Shown here one piece after another: positions 22,101 to 32,162 of a stretch of 64,000 nt of DNA. The notes under the pieces were generated by a model. The model made no database searches, was not told where the DNA came from, and worked only from the letters and a program-made list of their open reading frames with translations. A program made the position numbers and the translations under genes. This stretch comes from Nothophaeocryptopus gaeumannii (taxonomy: Eukaryota; Ascomycota; Dothideomycetes; Mycosphaerellales; Mycosphaerellaceae): NCBI GenBank assembly GCA_031771865.1, contig JASISA010000026.1, forward strand, positions 1,550,001-1,614,000, in the 5' to 3' direction. Numbering within the stretch: the stretch's first letter is position 1; each line of letters opens with the position of its first letter.

Positions 22101-22283
22101 GCGCAGAGGAGCGGGACGAGGGAAGGAAGATAGGAGGAGTGGTCGTCCTGTACCAGCCGACGCGTCAAGATGAGCGGCGTGAGGTGAGTGAGAATCTAAC
22201 TAGTCCTAATGTTCGAGTCTGCTGCCCATTGGAATGGCATGAAGTGATCCGAGTCCCCGAAAGTTGGCAGGCAGGCACAACAC
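19110..22283. other. Gene-poor region, 3.2 kb
   Basis: No open frame here has a recognisable motif. Frames such as 19328-19822, 20463-20909 and 21542-21958 overlap on both strands with mixed composition. The last 400 bases are the upstream region of TSC1 and contain a CCTCAT microsatellite at 21891-21926. Confidence 0.5.
21891..21926 (+). repeat. CCTCAT hexanucleotide microsatellite
   Basis: Five perfect CCTCAT units are followed by one CCTCAC. It lies about 360 bp upstream of the TSC1 start codon, in a pyrimidine-rich stretch that may be promoter or 5' leader. Confidence 0.9.
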
Positions 22284-25200
22284 ATGGCAGCACTCACTAC
22301 TCCGAGCAACAGCAACAGCAACAGCAGCAGCAGCAGCAGACACTCCACCAGCAGAGGCCGAAGTCCGCTCGCTAACAAACACGTGCCCGACTGCAGGTCC
22401 ATTCGCGATGTCACCAGGCAGCTCCAAGCCCAGTTCACCGGACCCAAGATCCCACTCTCGCTACCTGCAGAGAGTCGCCGCATGCTGCAGGCCTTCATCG
22501 ACGAGCACGACGGACGCATAGACTACGACGAGGCCACCCGCGCCAATCAAGAGCTGAAGCAGTTTTGGGAGCGACACGTTGGTGGGAGCATACAGAAGTT
22601 GGGAGCTTTCGCAGGTGTGCTGAGAGAGCTGCGGCCAGCACTGGTGAACGAGGATGACGTTCTGGACTGGTACCATGCAGTCGGCAAGCCCGTCGTCAGC
22701 CAGACGGGCTACAGGAAGGCAGCGTTGGAGGATGCACAGGAATTTCTGGCCAGCATCATGATTTACGACGAAGACGATGCCAACGCACAGCAACGAGGCC
22801 GGACGTCGAGTCGCATACGAAGTGACTTACTCGCCATCTACTTGGCACGAACGCGCGCGCTCACCGAAGACGACGGTTTTGTTGCGCCCGAAAACGCCAC
22901 CATCGCACAGCAGGTCGAGGCGGTCTTGATCGCGGTCGGCAAGAAGATGCCGAAGCAGCTGTTCTACAACCTTGACGACCTGGTTCAGCAAGCAGACACG
23001 CGACTGCAAGGATTGACCCTGCTGAGCTCCTTCCTCCGACGAGAAACACCACACCTGTACCAGGTCATCCACACGCCTCTGGTCGACAATCTGCTGAAAT
23101 GCCTCATGAACGACACCTCGACGACAGTACTTTCGGTGGCCCTGACATCGCTCATCATGCTCTTACCCCACGTTCCAGCTTCCTTGAATACTCGCCTTCC
23201 ACGCCTTTTCCTGATCTACAGCCGATTGCTTTGCTGGGAGCGCTTCTCAGCACTCAGTACGGAAGCTCAGAAAAGCCTAGTCACCGATGACCGTATCTCG
23301 ACAAGCCCCTACGACCACCGCGATGTCGGCATTGATCCTAGCTGGGAGAAGTGCACACCCAAAGAAGGTCTAATCGAGCCAAATACACCAGAGCTGAAGA
23401 CGTACTTCACCTACCTGTACGGCCTGTATCCGCTTAATTTCATGAGCTACATCCGCAAGCCTCGACGATTCCTCAAGAACGCCGAGTTTCCAAGCGCCGA
23501 CGATTTCGATCTGGATCAAGCTGTCATCCGCAGCCGCAGCGATCAATTTCGCCAGTCACACCTCCTTCACCCAAACTTCTATAACTTGGGAATCGAAGAG
23601 GAGATGATTGATCCGAAATGGCCGAAGATGGACCCTGCCGATGTTGTGGCGGAATGCCATAGCCTTGCTGTCGATTCCAGACCATGCCTCGTCAGCCCTG
23701 GACCTCCGCCCACTGGCAAATTACCGGACCTCCCTCCACTGCCGCCGATAACAAGTCACAACGGATCAGTGTCGCCTGCCGTCAGCCACACAAGCTTGCG
23801 GTCCGGCAATAGCTGGCGCGACACCCAATCAACTTCTGTGTCAGGGACGACGATGATCAATGACGCAGAATCGCCAACATTTGGGTCTTCGGACGATGCG
23901 GTACCACCGAGGAGCAGCAGCAAAGGCGTGCAGGATAAGGGCCCGGTGTCACCAATCCTCGACGAGTTTCCGCTCCCAAGTGCCGGACTTCCGCCTCCCA
24001 GAGAGAGGCCTGAGCCACCGCAAACGAATCTAGCATATCTGCAGCGCAAGCTGACACTGCTCCGAAACGACCTGAACTTCGAGCGATGGCACAAGGCGCA
24101 GTACTCACAGCACATCGGCCAACTCATGCGTAAGAACGTCAAGGACGCCACGATTGAGGCCGAGACTCTGAACCTGATCAACGCGAATCGTGCTTTGAAG
24201 CAACAGCTGGATCAAGTGCGAAGTGCGCGTGAGGCGACTATCAAAGATTCCAACCTCGCTCGAAAGCAAGCGAATAGCCTGGAAGCTAACATGACGGAGC
24301 GGTTCAATAAGCTGAAGAGGGAGCAAGAGACTTGGGCTGCCGATGCCGACGAGCTGCGCTCATTGCGAGCGGAGATGAGAACATATCGAGAGCTTCTGTC
24401 AGAATCTGAGGCGCGGGAATTGAGATCTGCTCAAGACCTAGAGATGGTCACGCGCGATGTCGACCAGTTGAAGCAGCTTCAGAGCCAGCTCTCCGAGGCT
24501 CAGAAGAGAATCAAAGACTACGAATACCGCGAGTGGGACTTTGATCAGGCGAAACGCGAGCAAGAGCTTCTCCAGAGTGAAAAGGAGACACTGCAGATGC
24601 GGGTTCGACGCCACGAACAAGATCTGGAGCGAACGAAGCGCATGTACAGCGAGCGCCTGGCAGAGATGGAGGCTCAGCTCGGTTCTGGTGCGCGAGATGA
24701 CAGCCCTACCACTTCACTCTCCGCGATGCAGCCTCGTGACTCCAATGCCCATATGGCAGCCCAGCGAGAGCTTGAGGACAGCAGAACCAAGCTTGCGCAG
24801 CTCAAGAAAGCTCACTCTCGACTGCTTGAGCGGTTCACCGACCTCGAGCTAGAGTACCAATCCGTCAAGAGCCAGCTACAATCGTATCAGGGCTATGGCC
24901 ACTATCCAGATGTTTCCCGCAATGGTAGTATCGGCGGAGGCAGCCATAGAGATCCTCCTATTATGTCTGGTGGTCTTCCCGGCCGTGGTGGAGTACTGGA
25001 GAGCGAGTATGGTGTCCTTAGCGACTACGGCGCACCGTCCGACGCCGCTTTCACGGCCATTAGCCGAAGCGACCCCACCGATCGTCGTCGATTGGACGAC
25101 CTACGCGGCCGGCCTGCTAGTCCCATCTCGCCGCCTCCGAGCGAGGCTGCGGTACACAATTCAGCTGGCTTGACCTGGAAGCCGCCGCAGACACGTCACA

Positions 25201-25518
25201 CCAGCAACAGCCGAAAGAGCGAGTCTTCTTACGTGATCAACAAGACTACACCCCTCGGTGCCGATGAACGCAGCGTTATTAGCGTGCAAAGCGGAGGCAG
25301 CGGTAGTAAGAAGGAGAAGATCATTCCGGACAGTCAGGTAAGGGTGTATGGTCGTGGTAAGTCTCAACCCGTCCATATGTCAAAGACGAAGTCAAGCTGA
25401 AAATGCTACAGGTGGCGCACAGAACATCAAGTTGAAGACCAAAGAGGAGCAAAAGCCTAATAAACCTAAGGGTACCGGCTTTGGGCGAGCGCTGGGCAAG
25501 GGGTTGGGCCTCTCCTAA
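22284..25518 (+). CDS. tsc1: Hamartin homologue, TSC1
   Basis: Exons 22284-25356 and 25412-25518 give 1059 residues. The 55-bp intron has a GTAAGT donor and ACAG acceptor, and the small second exon adds a conserved Lys/Gly-rich tail ending GRALGKGLGLS. Residues about 35-400 are the hamartin domain (RSIRDVTRQLQAQF, then helical repeats such as LLKCLMNDTSTTVLSVALTS). A Ser/Pro-rich linker follows at about 480-580, then a long coiled coil at about 580-870, as in TSC1. TSC1 pairs with TSC2 (tuberin, a Rheb GAP) to restrain TORC1 signalling. The N-terminus has an Asn/Ser run encoded by AGC/AAC repeats. Regulation is not visible. Confidence 0.92.
22305..22340 (+). repeat. AGC/AAC trinucleotide repeat in TSC1 coding sequence
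   Basis: Alternating AAC and AGC codons pass into a pure run of AGC codons, encoding alternating Asn/Ser and then poly-Ser at residues about 8-18 of TSC1. It keeps the reading frame. Confidence 0.9.
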
Positions 25519-25800
25519 ATAGATGACGGCTGATGAACGACGAGAAAACGACGGAATTCCGGTTTGAAAGGGGGTTTGCAAAGGAAACAATGGCGCTCGA
25601 GGTATACCACACGGCATGGGAACTGGGAACAGTTGGCTACTTTGCTTTCGACATACCCAAAGGACAGCGCATTTGAATGCGACAGGCGACGTTTTCACGT
25701 ACGCGTGTACTTTGCTTCGAGCTGTGATTGCTGAATGAATGCAGGTGGCGAGCACCCAGCGAACGATCTAGACCTTTCATTCAGCGTTCTTTCCATCCGA

Positions 25801-26400
25801 TCATCCCAATATCTCACTGAAAAGCCGCGTCTTCCCTTTCTTCTGCGCTCTCGCGTCTGGCTGAAACCCTGCTTCGAGCAACTCACCCAGAGTAGGAGAC
25901 TCTTGACGCCAAGGAGACTTCTCCCAACCACCAAACGTTATTCCCTTCGCGCCGAGACCCAGAGTCCGAATCATATTCACCCGATATGGCTTCCGACGGA
26001 GCATTATTCTCTTCCATATAGGCTCTACTGCCAAAGCCGGGACCCTAGAGCTGGTGTCTCGCGCTTCCCTAGAGCTGTATTGCGTGGTCGCCCGGTCTAT
26101 GCTATGTGCCTGTACTGTCATACATTCGCCAAAAGTGCACGCTGAGGCTGATGGTGCTTGGTAGGCGGAAAAGATCATTGCCTAGCAGGTATGGATTGTT
26201 TGCTGGGAGCGCGTCGTCGGACGAAGGTGCGAAGAACAGAGCGGCGCAGAGTTCGCAATGGTGTCGCGAAAAGCGCGGTAGGTACGTTGACTGAGTAAGA
26301 GGGTTTTCAGATCTTCCTTATTTGCGGTGTCGACGTTGAGAAGGATGGCTTCGAGGAGTTGGAAGACGTGTGCCACGCGATGACCGGCTGACGTCGCCAT
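25801..26400 (-). pseudogene. F-box protein pseudogene
   Basis: The start at 26400 reads MATSAGHRVAHVFQLLEAILLNV, then LLLSQRTYRAFRDTIANSA, a typical fungal F-box opening. At about 26270 the frame breaks: the conserved continuation ALFFAPSSDDALPANNPYLL is in another frame, so a few codons (the usual KLQR-type link) plus an unequal number of bases appear lost. That frame runs to a TAG after MYDSTGT at about 26110. Downstream, a third frame (25801-26100) still carries the C-terminal style SSRVPALAVEPIWKRIMLRR and SPTLGELLEAGF. Functional members act as substrate adaptors for SCF ubiquitin ligases. With at least two breaks this copy is dead. Confidence 0.75.
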
Positions 26401-26439
26401 ACCTTTGCAAGGTCAGTTGATGAACAATTACCAATTTTT

Positions 26440-27090
26440 CGGATGTCCTGCGCTGACTCACTTGCGAGGAAACCACCTGAGGCTTGCCATATGCGGCATT
26501 GTTATAATTCGACAGCTGAAGGTCGAAAGCCGGAGCGTCAAGTCCACAGAACGACAACAAACGGCTCCAAGCCCGTTTGGTGGGGCTAACGGTGACGAAA
26601 CATGTGAAAGTGAAGGGCAAGCCCCCGCTTGGACTTCGACCCTTTTTAATACAAGCAGTGCTTGCCTTGGCCTCCACCATAGCAACAGCGCAGCGTTTTC
26701 CTCTAGCGCCTTAATCCGCGCCATCACGGACTGTTCAAATGTCCCGCCAGGCTTAGCATCATCTGTTGCTATCAACTTCGGTCCTAGACGTCCAACTCCA
26801 GGATCAGCTAGCAGAATCCATCTGTCCTCCCACTTCGGTTTTCTGGATTCCTTTTCTGCTCCTCCGGCATTCTCTAGCGCCGGGCAGAATTCAAACAGTG
26901 TGGGATTCTCATTGTAAAAGCCCTCGAGCGAGCATACGGTGTGATTGGGACTGGCGAGGTACAATTTGCCGAATGATGGCTTGACGACGGCGACAGATGG
27001 GTTGCGGAAGATGGAGAGGACATGCTTCCAGCTGGATCGGCAAAGACTTGTTCGACTTGCTAGCAACGAAACGCACAGGACCAGATGCAC
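26440..27090 (-). pseudogene. Degraded coding-like sequence, unknown family
   Basis: A minus-strand frame (27090-26458) has codon use ending mainly in C/G and a protein-like stretch KLYLASPNHTVCSLEGFY through KWEDRWILLADPGVGRLG to GGTFEQSVMARIKALEENA. From about 26690 a different frame becomes the protein-like one (TCFVTVSPTKRAWSRLL, CGLDAPAFDLQLSNYNN). No intron consensus joins them, so I infer a frameshifted relic just upstream of the F-box pseudogene. I do not recognise the family. Confidence 0.35.
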
Positions 27091-27446
27091 AGCCGGATGC
27101 TGATCAGTATCGAAAGGCCGAGAGACTGGTCTGGCACCTTTTGACGAAGACCAGCATGCAGAAAGTCACTCATGGAAAGAGTCTGCTCTCCACTCCAGCG
27201 CTTGGCACTCTTTGGGATTTGCCTGAGAATGAAGGAAAGGACATCGAGCCAGACACATTCGCGCAGCTGCTCCGGCATGGAAGTGTGTATTTTGAGCGGA
27301 CACGGACTACCATTGACTACGTAACAGTCGCACCTGATGATTATGTGATCCGCAAAGGACGTTGGAGCCTTAAGCATTGGCATCATTGGCATGGGGTCTG
27401 TGCGCTTTCGGCTATGCCTGTTAGAGAAGTAACAGAGCCGAAGTGA
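26997..27446 (+). CDS. Uncertain ORF, hypothetical
   Basis: An ATG-initiated 149-codon frame with reasonable composition (for example KAERLVWHLLTKTSMQKVT and TFAQLLRHGSVYFERTRTT). It overlaps the minus-strand coding-like sequence by 94 bases. I recognise no domain. It may be a terminal exon or a chance frame in a patch of decayed genes. Confidence 0.3.
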   Translation: MGCGRWRGHASSWIGKDLFDLLATKRTGPDAQPDADQYRKAERLVWHLLTKTSMQKVTHGKSLLSTPALGTLWDLPENEGKDIEPDTFAQLLRHGSVYFERTRTTIDYVTVAPDDYVIRKGRWSLKHWHHWHGVCALSAMPVREVTEPK

Positions 27447-27699
27447 ATGAAGTGCAGAGCATTGAGGTACTGCAAGAGAAGACGTCTTCCAGGTCGAAGG
27501 ATCACAATAGCTGACTGTCACACCCGCTTGTACATGCCGAAATCGGCATCACGCAATCGATTGATGAGATTACATCCCGGAACTGTTGATGGAGCTACTC
27601 CACTATGGTTGGGTTACTTTTCATGAGACAGGTCTTGCTTTCCAAGCCGCAAAAATGTGATGAAATCTTCACGAGACGACTTTCGACTACTGGACAGCA

Positions 27700-29351
27700 A
27701 TGGAGCCATCAAAGTACGAGAAAGCCGTGGCAGCAGAACTCAAACAGAACGGCATGTCAAGATCTGACGACCTGATCGAAGGCGGTAGTTTGTCAAATGG
27801 CAACTCGAAGAAACGTCACTTGGCGAACGGCCACATTGTGAATGTTCATGCCGCAAATGGCTTCACCACCAACGGTTTCCACGCAAATGAATCCATCACC
27901 AATTTATCCAAGCCCAAGAAGCAGCTCCTTCTCAATGCCTTTCTCATGAATACACCTGGTCATCTATCGCCTGGACTTTGGCGCCACCCTCGTAACGACA
28001 CTGCAGACTACAACAAACTTTCGTTCTGGACGAATCTTGCGAAGAAGCTGGACGATGCCGGCTTCCACGCGATGTTCATCGCCGACACGCTGGGTCCTTA
28101 CGACGTCTATAAAGGCCCGGCTGCTGTAGATCCGTGCCTGGCAGCAGGAGCTCAGTTTCCCGTCAACGACCCTCTGTACTTGATCCCAGCGATGGCCGCC
28201 GCGACGAAGAATCTGGTCTTCGGAGTCACGGCGAGTACGACATACGACGCTCCATATGCGCATGCGAGGCGATTCAGTACTGTCGACCATTTGGCGGAAG
28301 GCAGAGTTGCTTGGAATATTGTGACCTCCTACTTGGAGAGCGCGGCCAAAAACTTTGGCCTAGATACTCAGATCGAGCACGATGAGAGATATCGAATTGC
28401 GCAAGAATACATGGACGTTCTATACAAGGTGAGTCAAGAGCCTCATGGGAAATGATGAAGGTGCTGATCCGAGCCACTCAGCTATGGGAAGGCAGCTGGC
28501 AAGACGATGCAGCTATTCGAGACAAGAAGTCCGGACAATTCGCGGTCCCAGGCCGAGTCCGACAAATCCATCACAGAGGCAAATATTTTCAAGTGCCCGG
28601 TCCACATATCTGCGAGCCATCCCCTCAACGGACTCCCTTCCTCTTCCAAGCCGGCACTTCAAAAGCGGGCACTGAGTTCGGAGCTCGACACGCGGAAGCC
28701 ATCTTCGTAGGCGCCCAAACACCGGAGAAGGTCAAAGCATCGGTGCAGGCTTTGCGAGAAGCTGCAGCAAAGAACGGAAGACATCCGGACCATCTGAAGA
28801 TCATGGCCGGAATTACGCTTGTGGTCGATGAGACTGATGAAAAGGCTCAACGGAAGTATGAAGAGTTTCTCTCCTATGGCGATAGAGAGGGAGCTCTTGC
28901 GCTGTTCGGCGGCTGGACTGGTATCAATCTGTCGAAATACTCGGACGACGAAGACTTCGTCATGTCCGATAACCCAGCTGTGCGGTCTCTGGTCAATCGC
29001 TGGGCCGAAACGATCCCAGGTACCGATGGCGTGAAATGGACCAAGACTAGGATCATCGACTTCCTGCTTGTCGGCGGTATGATGCCCAAGATTGTCGGCA
29101 GTGCGAAGACCGTAGTGGACCAGCTGGAGCGCTGGACTGAGATTGCAGACCTAGATGGTTTCAATCTGAGCCATGTTGTCAATCCTGGTAGCTTTGAAGA
29201 TATCGCGGACTTTGTCATTCCGGAGTTGAGGAGGAGGGGTTTGTTCAGGGAGAAGGTAGACAAAGAGGGTGCTACTGCAAGGGAGGTGTTCTTTGGACAA
29301 AGCAGATTGCTGGATGATCATTATGGAAGTCGGTTCAAGTGGACGGCCTAA
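27700..29351 (+). CDS. Bacterial-luciferase-like FMN monooxygenase (NtaA/SnaA/DszA class)
   Basis: Exons 27700-28428 and 28482-29351 (53-bp intron, GTGAGT..CAG, phase 0) give 532 residues. The core matches the nitrilotriacetate monooxygenase component A family of flavin-dependent two-component monooxygenases. Blocks are LLLNAFLMNTPGHLSPGLWRHP, GFHAMFIADTLGPYDVY, GVTASTTYDAPYAHARRFST and HLAEGRVAWNIVTS in the first exon, and RTPFLFQAGTSKAGTEFGARHAEAIF in the second. These enzymes need reduced FMN from a partner reductase, and none is adjacent. The substrate is unknown. An unusual 68-residue N-terminal extension has five or more repeats of the dipeptide NG separated by short spacers. Placement near an FAD monooxygenase (30197-31506) is not enough to call a pathway. 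Confidence 0.9.
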
Positions 29352-29903
29352 GAATTTGCAGACAAAGGAACCTAGCAACTTGTTTTCTGCAGAAGAGGTG
29401 CCTCTCACGTCCAGTTTTACGTCGCCTCCTGTCCCACACTTTTCATTCCAACCCAAATCGCTAACTATGGCCGGACCGCGCTGTTCACCTCCAACATCGA
29501 TCTTTCGATCGGGTTTCGCCACATTGTCATTCATCTGAGGCCTGCTTCACCATGGATCTGGTGAGCTAAGCAGTCGTTGACATGCTACAGTCAAGTGCAC
29601 ACTCCTCTTGGTAGCCAGGACCGTCGTGGTCAACGACGGCTTTTCCTCCATTCACCTTGCACTTATAGATCGATCTACAATGCTTATATACTCGAGTCCC
29701 CTCGGACGCCTCAGTGGAGCTACAGAATTAGATGCAGTCCCTTGATATACTGTCCGCAAAGGTGAACCAGTTCCGTCAAGTGGGTCCGCGAGCTCCAGGC
29801 ACATGCTGCACTGGGTCCGTGCTCAATTCGCGGTTTTGCCTTTCCTACCTTACTTGAACCTCCAAATGGCGCTTCTCGACAGCTTCTTTACACAGCCGCA
29901 AGC
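29352..29903. other. Intergenic region
   Basis: Downstream of the FMN monooxygenase. I see no supported feature. Confidence 0.4.
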
Positions 29904-30158
29904 ATGACGAACCTCAACAGCACCGAGATGGCTGCGAACAAGCCCAGCGGCGCTCCTACCAGGGCTGCTACTAATAACAACTCCTTGGGCGCGTTTCTGA
30001 TGTGTGTTCTATGGGAGCGAAAAGCTCTCCGCGCCTATCAAGCATCTCGTTCCACAGGCGATGGCATTTCTCGGAGAAGTGGATTTCTTACGGAACAGAA
30101 AGATTGGTACGCATCCTTGGAGAAGCTAGTTGATCAGTTACTACATCGCATCAATTAG
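29904..30158 (+). CDS. Small ORF, hypothetical
   Basis: An ATG-initiated 84-codon frame with Asn/Ala/Thr-rich N-terminus and a short helical C-terminus (QKDWYASLEKLVDQLLHRI). It ends 38 bp before the convergent FAD monooxygenase stop. No family is recognised; it may be chance. Confidence 0.3.
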   Translation: MTNLNSTEMAANKPSGAPTRAATNNNSLGAFLMCVLWERKALRAYQASRSTGDGISRRSGFLTEQKDWYASLEKLVDQLLHRIN

Positions 30159-30196
30159 CATCTCCTCAACAAAACCTTCTGCATTCATCTACTAAT

Positions 30197-31506
30197 CTAT
30201 CCCTTACTCAACCCCATCTTCATATAAGGACTCTCCTTAAAATCCTCATACGCCAACATCATATACGCATTCTTCGTACTCATGACCGTCTCCTCCGCAC
30301 CTCTCTTTACCACCTCCTCCGAATACCCCCTAACCCCCTCGCTCTGTCCCACTTCCCCCTCCTTAATCTCCCTCACCAATTTCACAAAATTGTATGCATC
30401 TTGGATCGCATGATTCAATCCCTGTCCACGATACGGCGGCATAGGATGCGCCGCATCCCCCGCCAAACATCCCCTCCCACCGATCGTCTCCCACTCTTTC
30501 GCAACCCAAAACCCGACATCGACGAATCTGAACCTTGGCGCCGTGTCCGGAAAACTTAAGATGGCAGTCTTGAACGGCTCCTGAATCTCCTCCGCTCTCT
30601 TCTTCGCTTCTTCCCATGCAGCTTTCTCAGCAGCTTCAATCCCCACCTCATCTTCTTTGAAATCAGACCGTTCTCCCATCCAGCACGCAAAAGCGAAGAA
30701 GACCCAATCTTCCGGTTTATCTGGGTCCGGAACGTCTTGGATGCAGATGTATGTGAATAAGCGGGGGTGGATCATCATGCTCCAGACAGGGTGGGAGTTT
30801 TCTCTGACATACTTGGCGGTTTCGGCGTTTCCGTAGGAGAAAGTGGAGGTGAGATGGACGATTCCTGTCAAAGGTTGGGTGGCTGTGAATGAGGTGGCGA
30901 CGGAGTCGGGAGGGAAGAGGAGATCTCTAGTTAGAGATTTGGGGCCGTCGGCGCCGATCAGGAGGGTGCCTATTGCTTCTGTGCCGTTGGAGAAGTGCGC
31001 TGTGACTGTGTTGGTTGCGGGTGGGGAGTAAGATATGTTTGTTAGTTTATGGTCGAACTGTCCCAGATCGAAAGTGTCAGTCTTATACCATCGCTTATCA
31101 TTTGCTTGTCGAACCACACCTTCACATCAATCCCCTGGCTGATCAGTCCTCTCAATTTCCTCCTGCTAACCCGTATCAACCTCCCCTCGCTAACCAGTTC
31201 CTTCAAGACCTCTCCGCTTAGTCCATCATAGATTCTCGACCCGTTTGTTGGAGGCGTTACATAGTCGAGTGTATTGTCAACACTCGCATCGCTAATGATG
31301 CGGTTTGCCAAGTCGTCAGGCAGAAGCTGCTCCATCAATGGCACACCCCAATGCACACCCATCGTCCATTCTCGAGGACGGAAAGAACCTTCAGCTTCGG
31401 ATTCGAAGATCTCAAAAGAGATGTCATGTTTCTTCAAGCCTTGAGCGATGAGGAGACCAGTCAGACCAGCTCCGATGATGAGAATGTGGGGTTCTTGAGG
31501 TGCCAT
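30197..31506 (-). CDS. FAD-dependent monooxygenase (aromatic hydroxylase type)
   Basis: Exons 31506-31120 and 31057-30197 give 415 residues. The 62-bp intron has a GTGTGG donor and CAG acceptor, and joins GIDVK to FDHKLTNISYS in phase. The protein belongs to the salicylate hydroxylase/UbiH-like flavoprotein family. The dinucleotide-binding motif GAGLTG is at residues 12-17, the DG motif GADGPK at about 164-169, and the FAD-ribityl GD motif CLAGDAAHP at about 326-334, followed by GQGLNHAIQDA. These enzymes hydroxylate small organic substrates with NAD(P)H and O2. The substrate is not predictable. No signal peptide is visible. Confidence 0.9.
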
Positions 31507-32162
31507 TCTCAGTGAGGTTTGAGTACCAGACTTGATTGTAGAACAGTGTGTCCAATGAGTACACAGCAGTCAAAGACGGGCCTGACCTAGTCGTCCGATA
31601 CGTTTATTGTTCTCTAGAGATTTCGCTCTGTGCTCTGTCGTATCCCGAGTCTCGTCCGAAGGCTCCAGTCCGTACTTCCTGCTCAATATCAACATTCTCA
31701 GCTCGTTGCCTCTTCATCAAGTATCTTGCTAGTCACCAGAAAACGACAGCTGAAAATCGTGTCACCAATCAGCGCAGCAACTGCCGTATGTAGGAGGTAC
31801 CAGTGTGCTTCTGCCGTGTTCAGCCCCAAACCTCAGCTCTTTGTGTATGCTGTGCGCTCTGTAAACCCTGTATGCTACCTGTCACTCTCAAATGCGAAGA
31901 GCGAGAATTGTATCCAATATCATTTCATCTCGACCTTTCGGCTCCATAGCAAAGTCCGAGGGTACCCTCCCAGGGCGGTCAGTCGGCCAGTCAGCGATCC
32001 CATGGGAATTCCATGCAGCGTGAGGTGATGTCGCAGTCAAACCAAAACTCTAAATGACTGATGCATATTTCTGCCAAGAATAGCCGTACCTGCAGAGCCC
32101 GGGCCGAACTCTATTCATAGTCTCAGCTACATACAAAGCTATACTCTCTCCACCATCCTCTG
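31507..32162. other. Intergenic region
   Basis: Upstream of the FAD monooxygenase and downstream of the disordered protein gene. I see nothing supported. Confidence 0.4.
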
